Origin: an uncultured Sphingomonas sp.
Lineage (GTDB): Bacteria; Pseudomonadota; Alphaproteobacteria; Sphingomonadales; Sphingomonadaceae
Reading direction: 5' to 3'
Length of the DNA stretch: 64,000 nucleotides
Assembly (NCBI GenBank): GCA_913775315.1
Contig: CAJYIX010000017.1
Coordinates: 1 to 64,000 of the forward strand
Below are positions 18,044 through 26,641 of the stretch, piece by piece. The stretch's first letter is position 1. Each line of letters begins with the position of its first letter. Both the position numbers and the translations under genes were made by a program. The notes beneath the pieces are model-generated. The model did not search any database. It saw nothing but the letters and a program-made list of their open reading frames with translations, and was not told the DNA's origin.

Positions 18044-21000
18044 TCGCCCGCCTCCTTGCGCGCCGCGCGCCGCTCGACCCAGTGATACAGGCTCGGCAGC
18101 AGCAGCAGCGTCAATATCGTCGAGGTGATGATGCCGCCGATGACGACGGTGGCAAGCGGTCGTTGCACTTCGGCGCCCGCGCCGCTGGCGATCGCCATCG
18201 GGATGAACCCGACCGAGGCGACGAGCGCAGTGGACAGGACGGGGCGCAGGCGATCGTGCGCGCCGCGCCGGACGGCCTCGTCCACCTCGAGCGGCTCGCC
18301 CTCGCGCCCGTCGCGCAGTGAATTGATATGGTCGATGAGGACGAGGCCGTTGAGCATCGCGATCCCCGACAGCGCGATGAACCCGATCGCCGCGGTGATC
18401 GAAAACGGCATGCCCCGCAGCCACAACGCCAGCACGCCGCCCGTCACCGCGAACGGGATGCCGGTATAGACGATCGCCGCATCGCGCACGCTGCCGAGCG
18501 CCGCGAACACGAGCGCGAAGATGAGGATCAGCGCCGCGGGGACGACGATCGTCAGACGCTTCTGCGCGGCTTCGAGCTGATGGTATTGCCCGCCGAACTC
18601 GATGCGATACCCCTCGGGCAGCTTCACCTGCTGCTGGATCGCGGTCCGCGCCTTGTCGACATAGCCGGCCAGGTCATTGGTCGACAGGTTGACCATCAGC
18701 GCCGCGCGCCGGTTGGTGTCGTCGTGCAGGATCGGCTCGACGATCCGCTCCTGGCGCAGCCGTGCAACGCGCGACAACGGGACCATGCCGTAATCGCCGA
18801 CACGCAGCGGCAGCGCGAGAATGGCGGACGGATCGGCGCGCAGGCTTTCGGGCATGCGGATGACGATCGCGTGGCGCGCGGGGCCGTGCGGAATGAAGCC
18901 CACCTCCGCCCCCGCCAGCGCATCGCGGATCGCGTTGTTCACTTCCTGTGTGCCGAGGCCGAGGCGGAGGAGCGCGGGATGATCGAGCTCGACGACGATA
19001 CTCTTGGGCCGGCCGGACGTCTCGAACTCGACCCCCTCGGTCCCGGGCAGCTTCTGGAGCACCGCCTTGGCCTTGGCCGCGGCGCGTTCGAGCGTGTCGT
19101 AGTCGTCGCCATAGATCTTGACCGCCACGTCGGCGCGCACGCCCTCCAGCATCTCGTTGAAGCGCATCTCGATCGGCTGGGCGAACTCGAAATTCTGCTT
19201 GGCGTAGACGCGCTTGGCGACCTTTTCGATCCCGGCGATCAGTTCGTCCTTGGTGCGCGGGCCACCGTCGCCGGTTGGCCAGTCCTTTTCCGGGCCGTAG
19301 AAGATATAGAGGTCGTTCTGCTCGGGAGGCATCGGGTCGGTCGCCACCTCGCTGGTGCCGATGCGCGAGAAGGTGTGCGTCACCTGCGGATAGGCACGGC
19401 GGATCGCGCGCTCGGTCGCCTGCTCGATCGCAAGGCTCTGTTCCAGCGACATGCCGACCGGGCGATAGACCATCGCGGTGATCGCCCCCTCGTCGAGCTG
19501 CGGCGTGAATTGAGAGCCGAGGGTGCGGAACACCATGAACGTCGAGGCTAGCAACACAAGCGCGGCAAGGACGAGCAGCGCCGGATGCCGGATCGCGGTG
19601 TTCAAGGCAGGCGTATAGACCCGCTCGGCGATACCGACGAAGCCGCCCTTCTGCTCGCCCTCGTCCTTGGCGGGTGCGCGCAGCAGCCAGGCGGACAGCG
19701 CGGGCACGACGGTGAAGGTCCAGATGAGGCCCGCGACGATCGCCAGCATCACCGCCTGCGCCATCGGCTGGAACAGCTTGCCCTCGACCCCGCCGAGGCT
19801 GAGGACGGGGACATAGACGAGCGCGATGATCGCGATCCCGAACAATGTCGGACGCGCCACCATCCGTGCAGCCTCCGCCACGATCTCGCGCCGTTCGTCG
19901 GCGGTCAGGTCCTCGCCCTTCTCGCGCCGTCGCTGGCCGAGCAGGCGCAGGCTGTTCTCCACGACAACGATCGCCCCGTCGACGATCAATCCGAAATCGA
20001 GCGCGCCGAGGCTCATCAGATTGCCCGACACGCCCAGCGCATGCATCCCCCCCGTCGTGACGAGGAAGGCGAGCGGGATGACGAGCGCGACGATCAGTGC
20101 CGCACGCCAGTTGCCCATCACGAACAATAGGACCAGCGCGACCAGCAGCGCCCCCTCGCCCAGATTCTTTTCGACGGTCTTGATCGTCCGGTCGACCAGA
20201 TCGGCGCGGCTGTACTGGCGGTCGATCACCATTCCTTTGGGCAGCGCCGCCTCGATCGCCGGCAGGGCATCCTCGACGCGCATCGCGACTTCGCGGCTGT
20301 TCTGGCCGACGAGCATCATCACCGTGCCGAGCACCGTCTCGCGCCCGTTCTGCGTCGCCGCACCTTGCCGCGGGGCGGCACCGGTGGTGACGGTGGCGAG
20401 GTCGCGGACGGTGAGCGGCAGGATGCCGCCGGCGAACTTGACCGGGATCGCGGCGATCGCCTCGGCGCTCGTCACCCGCGCCTCGGTGCGGACGGTGAAG
20501 CGCTCGGCCCCGCGCCGGATGATGCCGCCGCCGGCATTCTCGACATTCTTGCCCACCGCTTCGGCCAGCTCGCCGGCAGTGACGCCGTGCATCGTCAGGC
20601 GGACGGGATCGGGCTCGACGACGAACTGTTCCTCCAGCCCGCCGTTCGAATTGACGTCGGCGACGCCGGCGACCGCGCGCAGCATCGGGCGCACGGTGTA
20701 TTCCTGTGCCTCGTAGAGCTCCATCAACTGGCGCTGGGCGCTCATCCCCAGCGGCGGCCGCTTCCATTCGAGCGTGTAGTAATAGATTTCGCCGAGGCCC
20801 GTGGTGATCGGCGCCAGCTGCGGCGTGCTGCCCGGCGGCAGCTGGTTCTGCACCGCGGTCAGCCGCTCGGTGACGAGCTGGCGCGCCTTCAACTGGTCGG
20901 TGCCGTCCTTGTAGAGGAGCGTGACCTGGCTGAGGCCCGTCTTAGTGAGCGAACGCGTCTGGTCGAGGCCGGGTTGCCCGCCCATCGCGCGCTCGATCGG

Positions 21001-21198
21001 CAGCGTCACCAGCCGCTCGATCTCCTCGGGCGCGAGCGCGGGAACCGCGGTGTTGATCTGGACCTGCACCCCGGTGATGTCGGGAATCGCGTCGATCTGA
21101 AGCGTGGTGAACGACCACAGGCCGACCGCGGCGATGAGCGCGGTGACGAGCGCGACCGCAAGGCGGTTGCGCGTGACGAGATCGAGCCAGGCCTTCAT
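18040..21198 (-). CDS. czcA: Heavy-metal RND efflux pump, CzcA/CusA family
   Basis: 1052 residues, inner-membrane proton-driven metal exporter with two large periplasmic loops. The TM4 signature DFGLIVDGAIVVVEN at 401-415 carries the proton-relay residues Asp401, Asp407 and Glu414, the pattern of divalent-cation (Co/Zn/Cd/Ni) pumps rather than the CusA copper type. N-terminal TLQIDAIPDITGVQVQI and FQPMAQAVMLAIVAGL are typical. The ATG at 21198 overlaps the TolC-family stop by four bases. No adaptor (CzcB) gene lies in this operon or the window, although the family needs one, so the adaptor must be elsewhere or be dispensable. Confidence 0.93.
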   Translation of the reverse strand: MKAWLDLVTRNRLAVALVTALIAAVGLWSFTTLQIDAIPDITGVQVQINTAVPALAPEEIERLVTLPIERAMGGQPGLDQTRSLTKTGLSQVTLLYKDGTDQLKARQLVTERLTAVQNQLPPGSTPQLAPITTGLGEIYYYTLEWKRPPLGMSAQRQLMELYEAQEYTVRPMLRAVAGVADVNSNGGLEEQFVVEPDPVRLTMHGVTAGELAEAVGKNVENAGGGIIRRGAERFTVRTEARVTSAEAIAAIPVKFAGGILPLTVRDLATVTTGAAPRQGAATQNGRETVLGTVMMLVGQNSREVAMRVEDALPAIEAALPKGMVIDRQYSRADLVDRTIKTVEKNLGEGALLVALVLLFVMGNWRAALIVALVIPLAFLVTTGGMHALGVSGNLMSLGALDFGLIVDGAIVVVENSLRLLGQRRREKGEDLTADERREIVAEAARMVARPTLFGIAIIALVYVPVLSLGGVEGKLFQPMAQAVMLAIVAGLIWTFTVVPALSAWLLRAPAKDEGEQKGGFVGIAERVYTPALNTAIRHPALLVLAALVLLASTFMVFRTLGSQFTPQLDEGAITAMVYRPVGMSLEQSLAIEQATERAIRRAYPQVTHTFSRIGTSEVATDPMPPEQNDLYIFYGPEKDWPTGDGGPRTKDELIAGIEKVAKRVYAKQNFEFAQPIEMRFNEMLEGVRADVAVKIYGDDYDTLERAAAKAKAVLQKLPGTEGVEFETSGRPKSIVVELDHPALLRLGLGTQEVNNAIRDALAGAEVGFIPHGPARHAIVIRMPESLRADPSAILALPLRVGDYGMVPLSRVARLRQERIVEPILHDDTNRRAALMVNLSTNDLAGYVDKARTAIQQQVKLPEGYRIEFGGQYHQLEAAQKRLTIVVPAALILIFALVFAALGSVRDAAIVYTGIPFAVTGGVLALWLRGMPFSITAAIGFIALSGIAMLNGLVLIDHINSLRDGREGEPLEVDEAVRRGAHDRLRPVLSTALVASVGFIPMAIASGAGAEVQRPLATVVIGGIITSTILTLLLLPSLYHWVERRAARKEAGE

Positions 21199-22448
21199 CG
21201 CGTCAGCGGATTGCCGCCGTTGAGCGCGCGCAGCTTCAAGAGCGCCTCGATCGCCTCGCGCCGGGTGTCGAGCACGGCGTTGACCGCATCGACATAGGAT
21301 TGCTGGATCTGCGTGTAGGTCGTCAGCGGGATTGCGCCGAGTCGATAGTTGCGGTCGGCATCGGCCGCCGCCTCGGCAAAGCGCCTGGGCGAATCGCCGT
21401 CCCATTTAGTGAGCGCATCGCGCTTCGCCTCATATTGCGCGGCCTGGTCGAACACGTCGCGAGCGATGCGGCGCTCGGCGGCGACGAGCGTCGCGTTCGC
21501 CTGTGCCTGCTTGCTCTGTTCGGCGGCGACGTCGCCCGCCTGCCGGTTCCAGAGCGGCAGCGTGGTCTGAAGCCGCACGCCGTAATTGGTCTCGCGAATG
21601 TCGGAGCGGGCGCGCTCGTAATAGGGGCCGACGGCGACGGTCGGCAGGCGCGACTTGCGGGCGAGGTCGACGCGCAGCCCCTGCTGCTCGAACTGCGCGC
21701 GCAGCGACTGGAGCTCGAAATTGTTCTCGCTCGCCTTCGCCGCCAGCGCCCCGCCGGGCGGCAGATCGGGCAGGCTCATGTCGGGCCGGACGATGCGGAT
21801 ACGCGCGGCGAACGGCGCACCGCGCAGCTGGTTGAGCTCGTAGAGGATCGAATTCGCCTCGGCATCCGCGGTCGCGGCGCTGCGCTCGGCGCTGATCGCG
21901 CTCGCCTGTAGCGACGCGGCCTCGAGCTGCGGCGAGGGACCGGCGGGATCGCGCGCGACGATGATGCGGGCGAGCGTGCGCATCCGCGCCGCCACCTCGC
22001 GCGCCGCCGCCGCCTTTTCGTCCGCCGCGAACAGCCCGTAGCCCAGCGACCGCGCGCGCGCCCCCAGCGTCGCATCGAATTGCTGGAGGCCGAGCTTCGC
22101 CAGCCCCACCTGCCGCTCGGCGATCGCGCGGCGAAGCGCGATGCGGCCGCCGAACTCGATCGGCTGGACGACCGAAACGGCATAGGTCATCCCCTCGCCC
22201 GCCAGGTTGCCGCTCACCGGATCGGTCGCGCGCCGCTCGCCGAACTCGACCGTTGCTTCGGGATCGGCCCAGCGGCCCGCCGCGTCGCGCTGCACGCCTG
22301 CGGTCTCGATCTGGCGCTGATAGAATTGCCGCTCGGGGTTGTTGGCGATCACGTCGGCGACCAGCGCATCGAGCGAGATCGCCCCTTGCTGCGCCGCCGC
22401 CGGCGATGCGACCATGACCAAGCCGGCAAGCCAGAACGTCCGCATCAT
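21195..22448 (-). CDS. czcC: TolC-family outer-membrane channel (CzcC/CusC-like)
   Basis: 417 residues with a signal peptide (MMRTFWLAGLVMVASPAAAQ). Two OEP repeats of long amphipathic helices are seen, with the typical FELQSLRAQFEQQGLRVDLARKSRLP segment and the C-terminal YRLGAIPLTTYTQIQQSYVDA. It supplies the outer-membrane exit duct for the adjacent RND pump. First gene of czcC-czcA-vit; the start codon ATG is at 22448, with a second in-frame ATG at 22445. The divergent regulator gene begins 122 bases away, and the shared gap contains palindromes that may be operators. Confidence 0.9.
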   Translation of the reverse strand: MMRTFWLAGLVMVASPAAAQQGAISLDALVADVIANNPERQFYQRQIETAGVQRDAAGRWADPEATVEFGERRATDPVSGNLAGEGMTYAVSVVQPIEFGGRIALRRAIAERQVGLAKLGLQQFDATLGARARSLGYGLFAADEKAAAAREVAARMRTLARIIVARDPAGPSPQLEAASLQASAISAERSAATADAEANSILYELNQLRGAPFAARIRIVRPDMSLPDLPPGGALAAKASENNFELQSLRAQFEQQGLRVDLARKSRLPTVAVGPYYERARSDIRETNYGVRLQTTLPLWNRQAGDVAAEQSKQAQANATLVAAERRIARDVFDQAAQYEAKRDALTKWDGDSPRRFAEAAADADRNYRLGAIPLTTYTQIQQSYVDAVNAVLDTRREAIEALLKLRALNGGNPLTR

Positions 22449-22473
22449 CCTCTCCGAAAGCCTGCCGCCTGCC

Positions 22474-22534
22474 TAACGTGCGTTATCGTCGCGCGTCGAT
22501 TAAATCCGCGTTCAGAGTCTGAACGCCTATTCAG
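22474..22534. promoter_or_regulatory. Candidate operators between czcC and the response regulator gene
   Basis: The divergent gap holds a perfect 7+1+7 palindrome, GTTCAGAGTCTGAAC, at 22510-22524, a second TTCAG exactly 20 bases after the first (22511 and 22531), and a 5+2+5 palindrome TAACGTGCGTTA at 22474-22485. OmpR-family regulators bind direct repeats about one or two helical turns apart, so the TTCAG pair is a sensible site for the neighbouring regulator. The site assignment is inference from position and symmetry. Confidence 0.5.
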
Positions 22535-22570
22535 TTGACGCATCCCGCCCGGCGGCGCGACACCCGGCCC

Positions 22571-23248
22571 ATGACGCGCATCCTGCTCATCGAGGACGAC
22601 GACGGCACGGCGGACGAGATCCTGCTCGAGCTCGCCGCCTCGGGCTATGAGGCGGAGCGTGCCGGCAATCTGTCGATCGCGGGCGAGCGGGCGCGGGCGG
22701 CAGCGTTCGACCTACTCATCCTCGACCGGCAATTGCCCGATGGCGAGGGGCTGGCACTGCTCGCCGACCTGCGCGCCGAGGGGCGGCGGACGCCGGCCTT
22801 GGTGCTCAGCGCGCTCGGCAGCCTCGACGACCGGGTGCGCGGCCTTCGCGCCGGCGGCGACGACTATCTGCCTAAGCCATTCGCGCTGGTCGAGCTGATC
22901 GCCCGGATCGAGGCGCTGCTGCGCCGCCCCGACGACAGCCGGGAAACGCGGCTGATCGCCGGTCCGCTCGACCTCGACCTGCTGACCGGACAGGCGACGC
23001 GCGGCGGCCGGCCGCTCGATCTGTTGCCGCGCGAACTGAAGCTGCTCGATTACATGGTCCGGCGGGCGGGCAGCATCGTCACCCGCTCGATGCTGCTGCG
23101 CGACGTCTGGGGCTACAGTTTCGAGCCCAACAGCAACGTCGTCGACGTGCATATGGGGCGCCTGCGCCGCAAGGTGGACGGTGAGGGGGAAGCGCCGCTC
23201 ATCCGCAACGTCCGGGGCCAGGGCTATGTCCTCGATCCTGCCGGCTGA
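22571..23248 (+). CDS. Two-component response regulator, OmpR/PhoB family
   Basis: 225 residues. The receiver domain has the acidic pair in IEDDDG, the phospho-acceptor Asp52 in ILDRQLPDG, and Lys102 in PKPF. The C-terminal winged helix (about 130-223) shows LLPRELKLLDYMVRRAGSIV and NVVDVHMGRLRRKVD. The start at 22571 (MTRILLIED) is preferred; an upstream ATG at 22535 would add an unlike, arginine-rich stretch. The histidine kinase start lies inside this gene's end. Being divergent from czcC-czcA-vit, it probably controls that operon in response to metal. Confidence 0.93.
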   Translation: MTRILLIEDDDGTADEILLELAASGYEAERAGNLSIAGERARAAAFDLLILDRQLPDGEGLALLADLRAEGRRTPALVLSALGSLDDRVRGLRAGGDDYLPKPFALVELIARIEALLRRPDDSRETRLIAGPLDLDLLTGQATRGGRPLDLLPRELKLLDYMVRRAGSIVTRSMLLRDVWGYSFEPNSNVVDVHMGRLRRKVDGEGEAPLIRNVRGQGYVLDPAG

Positions 23249-24581
23249 TCCGCGCGCGCGGGCGACGTGGCGCTGGGGCGGCGCGCTGGCGGCGATCCTG
23301 ATCGTCCAGTCGCTGCTGCTCGCCGCGGTGTTCTGGGCGCTCGCCAACGGCAGCCACCGGCGCGCGATCGAACATGCGCTGACCGACGACTGCACCTTCT
23401 TCGCGCTGACCCCGCCGGTGGAGCGTGCCGACGAACTGCGCGAGCGGCTGTCGCGCGACATCCACCGCGACCATTTTCTCGGCCTGTTCGATGCGAAGGG
23501 CCGGCTGATCGCAGGCAATGTCGCGCGCCTGCCCGCCGGCCCCGCCCGCGGATCGTTCGTGACGACGGTGATCCCGACGCAATTGCCCGGCAAGACCAGC
23601 GACGAGGCGCGGGTGACGATCTGCCGCCTGCCCGGCGACATGACGCTGCTGTCCGGCGTCGACCTCGACGATACGGAGGCGTCGCTGGCGCTCGTCTGGC
23701 AGTCGCTGCTGCTCGCGCTGATCCCCGGCCTTGGCCTTGCGATCGTGTTCGGCCTCGTCGCCGGGCGGCGGGCGGCGCGGCAGGTGGATGCGGTGCGCGA
23801 CCTCACCCGCCGGATCGTCGCGGGCGACCTTCGCCAGCGGCTGCCGGTGGGGAGCGATCCCGACAGCTTCGGCATGCTGTGCGCACACATCAACACGATG
23901 CTCGACCGGCTGGAGGCGCTGGTGGCGGAAGTACGCGGGATCGGCGACGATATCGCGCACCAGATGCGCACGCCGCTCACCCGCCTGCGCGCGCGCCTCG
24001 ACCGCAGCCTGCGCGATGCCCGCGACCCGGCGGCGTTCGCCGAGGCGGCGGAGGGCGCGCTGGCCGAGGTCGATACGCTGCTCGGCGTCGTCGCCGCGCT
24101 GCTGCGGCTGCGCGAGATGGAGGATCACGCCCGCCGCAGCCGCTTCGCCCCCGTCGATCTGGCGCGGCTGGTCGACGATGCTTGCGACCTCCACCGCCCG
24201 CTGGCCGAGGATCGCGGGATGGTGCTCGATTGCGCGATTCCTCCCGCCCCGCCGGTCGAGGGGGACGCCAGCCTGTTGATGGAGGCGATCGCCAACCTCA
24301 TCGACAATGCGATGAAGTTCGGCCCGCCAGGCGGCCGCGTCGGCATCGAACTGATCCCACATGCCGATGGCGGCACGATCCGGGTGAGCGACGGCGGCAC
24401 CGGCATCCCGCCCGCCGAGCGCGCGGCGGTGACGCAGCGTTTCTATCGCGGGCGGCGGCAGGTGGAGGGTGCCGGCCTCGGCCTCAGCCTCGTCAAGGCG
24501 ATCGCCGACCTGCACGGCTTCGACCTCCGCTTCGCCGAGGGGCGGAGCGCCGTCGAGTTGGTATGTCGGAAAAGCGCCTAG
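23226..24581 (+). CDS. Sensor histidine kinase
   Basis: 451 residues. Two membrane segments (about 19-40 and 158-179) enclose a periplasmic sensor of about 115 residues with two cysteines. HAMP (about 180-232) follows, then the H-box GDDIAHQMRTPLTRLRARLD with His245, N-box NLIDNAMKFGP, G1 VSDGGTGI and G2 GAGLGLSL. All kinase motifs are intact. It overlaps the regulator gene by 23 bases, so the two are a coupled pair. Its stop shares the CTAG with the converging haemoglobin gene. Inference: a metal-responsive kinase for the adjacent efflux operon; the actual signal is unknown. Confidence 0.92.
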   Translation: MSSILPADPRARATWRWGGALAAILIVQSLLLAAVFWALANGSHRRAIEHALTDDCTFFALTPPVERADELRERLSRDIHRDHFLGLFDAKGRLIAGNVARLPAGPARGSFVTTVIPTQLPGKTSDEARVTICRLPGDMTLLSGVDLDDTEASLALVWQSLLLALIPGLGLAIVFGLVAGRRAARQVDAVRDLTRRIVAGDLRQRLPVGSDPDSFGMLCAHINTMLDRLEALVAEVRGIGDDIAHQMRTPLTRLRARLDRSLRDARDPAAFAEAAEGALAEVDTLLGVVAALLRLREMEDHARRSRFAPVDLARLVDDACDLHRPLAEDRGMVLDCAIPPAPPVEGDASLLMEAIANLIDNAMKFGPPGGRVGIELIPHADGGTIRVSDGGTGIPPAERAAVTQRFYRGRRQVEGAGLGLSLVKAIADLHGFDLRFAEGRSAVELVCRKSA

Positions 24582-25048
24582 CGCTCGACCACGTCGTGGC
24601 GCATCGGCGCGAGCTTGGCGAGGAAGCGGTTCTGCGCGGCGAAGGGGACGTGCTCAGCCGCCATCGCCGCCTGTAGGTTTTCGACCAGCCGGTTCATGTC
24701 GCCCTGCTGCACGCCCATGTCCTTGTGCGCGGTGCGCATGTCGCGGCCGGTATAGGTGCAGCCGGCGTTGAGGATGTAGCAGAACTGCTCGAACAGCACG
24801 CGGCGCAGGCGCACCTGATCCTGGTTCGTGAAGATCTCGCCGATCCGCCTGTCCGCGAAATTGGCGGTGACGAAGCGATCGACGATCCGCCGGATCCCGT
24901 CCTGTCCGCCGAACGCGCGCGCCATGCCGTCGCCGGCAAACGGCGTGGCACCGGCATTGGCGGGATCGACCTTGTAGGGTTCGACCGGCTGCTCCTGAAC
25001 GGCGGCCTGAGGCGTCATCAGCATGGCCATCGCGGTAAAGGCGAACAT
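24578..25048 (-). CDS. Exported group 1 truncated haemoglobin
   Basis: 156 residues; about 110 residues form a truncated globin (from AFGGQDGIRRIVDRF) with the proximal haem ligand His108 in MRTAHKDMG. A short hydrophobic leader (MFAFTAMAMLMTPQAAVQEQ) suggests export or membrane anchoring, unlike most truncated haemoglobins. By eye, the position of the usual B10 tyrosine is Val60, so ligand chemistry may differ. Two cysteines (90, 97) flank helix E. Its ATG overlaps the TAA of the DUF3034 gene by one base, so the two are co-translated. Family roles are O2/NO binding and NO dioxygenation; which applies here is unknown. Confidence 0.85.
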   Translation of the reverse strand: MFAFTAMAMLMTPQAAVQEQPVEPYKVDPANAGATPFAGDGMARAFGGQDGIRRIVDRFVTANFADRRIGEIFTNQDQVRLRRVLFEQFCYILNAGCTYTGRDMRTAHKDMGVQQGDMNRLVENLQAAMAAEHVPFAAQNRFLAKLAPMRHDVVER

Positions 25049-25926
25049 TAGAAACTTCCCTGAAGCTGGAGCAGGACGCCGCGCTGCCCCTCGACGGTTG
25101 CGACCGACCCCAGATCGGCATAGGCGACCGTCGCGGTCAGATTGCGGTTGAGCGCATAAGCGGCGAACGCGTCGAACCAGTCGTCCTCGCGCGCGATGCC
25201 GAGATTGTCGGGCTTCGAGCGGAACTCGCCGCCGACCGCGAAGCGGCGCGACACCTGATAGGCGAGCGATCCCTCGGGATGGACCGTCCGCGCATCGCGC
25301 TTGTCCCCGCCGAAGCCCAACAGGCCGTTCTGGTTCGCCTTGGTCGCGCGCAAGGTCACGTTGGCGAGCAGCGACCAGCGCAGGAACAGCTTGGTGGCCG
25401 AGACATAGAGGTCGGCGCCCTCCGACTGCTGCGCCCCCACCGCGCGGACGATCGGGGCGTCGAGACTCTTCTTGTACTGCAAGCCCGCGGCGATCGCCGG
25501 CATCCATTCGCTGCCATAGACGAGGTCGCCGGCAATCTTGACCTTGGCGCCCCAGATGTCCTGGTCGAACTTGTAGTCGTTACCGAGGCCCAGCGCCCCG
25601 CCAACCCAATTGGTATCAAAACGCTGGCGGGCATAGGACAACTCGACCCGATCCCACGCACCGATCGAGATGCCCGCGACCTGGAAATCATAGTCCTTGA
25701 ACTCGGCGACGGTCGCACTCGCTTGAACGCCGATCCCGTCGCGCGTCGCGTTGCCCGCGATCACCGCCCATGGCGTCAGCCCGCCGCCCGCCGCCCCCTC
25801 GATGCTACCGATACCATTTGTCAGCAACAGCTTACCCGGTTCGGCAAGCTGTTGAGCGCCTGCCGAGGCAGCGATGCAGAGGGCGCCGGCCGTGGCGGCG
25901 ATCCTGATCCGAAGCGGTGCGTTCAT
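25048..25926 (-). CDS. DUF3034 family outer-membrane beta-barrel protein
   Basis: 292 residues with a signal peptide cleaved after about residue 24 (CIAASAGAQQ). The mature part is made of alternating hydrophobic/polar strands with many aromatic residues (GISIGAWDRVELSYARQRFD, DLYVSATKLFLRWSLLANVT) and ends in QLQGSF, a C-terminal Phe typical of outer-membrane barrels. LLLTNGIGSIEGAAGGGLTPW at the N-terminus is characteristic of DUF3034. Function is unknown. It is co-translated with an exported globin and is divergent from a cupredoxin and a GGDEF-EAL gene, which suggests one physiological unit. Confidence 0.83.
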   Translation of the reverse strand: MNAPLRIRIAATAGALCIAASAGAQQLAEPGKLLLTNGIGSIEGAAGGGLTPWAVIAGNATRDGIGVQASATVAEFKDYDFQVAGISIGAWDRVELSYARQRFDTNWVGGALGLGNDYKFDQDIWGAKVKIAGDLVYGSEWMPAIAAGLQYKKSLDAPIVRAVGAQQSEGADLYVSATKLFLRWSLLANVTLRATKANQNGLLGFGGDKRDARTVHPEGSLAYQVSRRFAVGGEFRSKPDNLGIAREDDWFDAFAAYALNRNLTATVAYADLGSVATVEGQRGVLLQLQGSF

Positions 25927-26031
25927 GCCGCCTGACTAGCCAGTGTTGGTTAAAGACCCGTTCGAAGGTCCCTCAACGCATGCATTCGCGCCGTTTACTG
26001 ACATTTGATATTTTGCGCCGATACGGATGCG

Positions 26032-26637
26032 ATGAAACAGTTCGCCGTCGCCGCCGCCCTGCTCCTTTCCGCCGCCGTGCCGGCCTATGCAGGCGACGTC
26101 GGCATCCGCGTGGTTGACGCAGCCGGCACGCCGATCCCCGATGCGGTAGTGACGATTCATCCCGCCGCGGGCGTACCCGCCGGACCCATCCGCTTCCCGT
26201 GGAAGCTGGCGATGGTGCAGAAGAATATCAGCTTCAATCCCTCGACGCTGATCGTCCCCGTGGGCGCGACGGTGCCCTTCCCCAACGAGGATAAGGTGCG
26301 CCACCACGTCTACAGCTTCTCGAAGCCCGCCCGGTTCGAGATCAAGCTGTTCGGCCGTGACGAGACGCGCAGCTATACCTTTCGCACCCCCGGTGCGGTC
26401 GCGCTGGGCTGCAACATCCATGATCGCATGTCGGGGTTCATCAAGGTCGTCGACACGCCGTTTGCGATGAAGACCGGCGCCGACGGCCTGTCGACGATCC
26501 GGTCGGTGACGGGGGGGCGCGCACGCCTGACCGTCTGGCATCCACGCCTTCGCGCCCGCGACAACGAGGTGAGCTTCGACATCGACGTGCCGGCAAGCGG
26601 CGACCTTGCCAAGCGCATCCAGGTCGCGCTTCGCTGA
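26032..26637 (+). CDS. Periplasmic cupredoxin-like (plastocyanin-type) protein
   Basis: 201 residues with a signal peptide (KQFAVAAALLLSAAVPAYA). Type-1 copper ligands are visible: His91 or His92 in VRHHVYSF, and Cys127, His130 and Met133 in GCNIHDRMSGF, at the spacing expected for blue copper proteins. The preceding VPVGATVPFPNED is the usual cupredoxin strand before the first His. A C-terminal extension (about 142-201; GRARLTVWHPRLRARDNEVS) is carboxypeptidase-regulatory-like. Similar proteins are often labelled methylamine utilisation proteins, but no methylamine genes are present. Four bases separate it from the GGDEF-EAL gene, so it may deliver electrons or a copper/redox signal to it. 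Confidence 0.82.
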   Translation: MKQFAVAAALLLSAAVPAYAGDVGIRVVDAAGTPIPDAVVTIHPAAGVPAGPIRFPWKLAMVQKNISFNPSTLIVPVGATVPFPNEDKVRHHVYSFSKPARFEIKLFGRDETRSYTFRTPGAVALGCNIHDRMSGFIKVVDTPFAMKTGADGLSTIRSVTGGRARLTVWHPRLRARDNEVSFDIDVPASGDLAKRIQVALR

Positions 26638-26641
26638 CCCG

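Noticed and set aside
26082-26637. Methylamine utilisation role for the cupredoxin
   Set aside because: The name is often attached to such proteins, but no methylamine dehydrogenase genes occur here, so only the copper fold is claimed.
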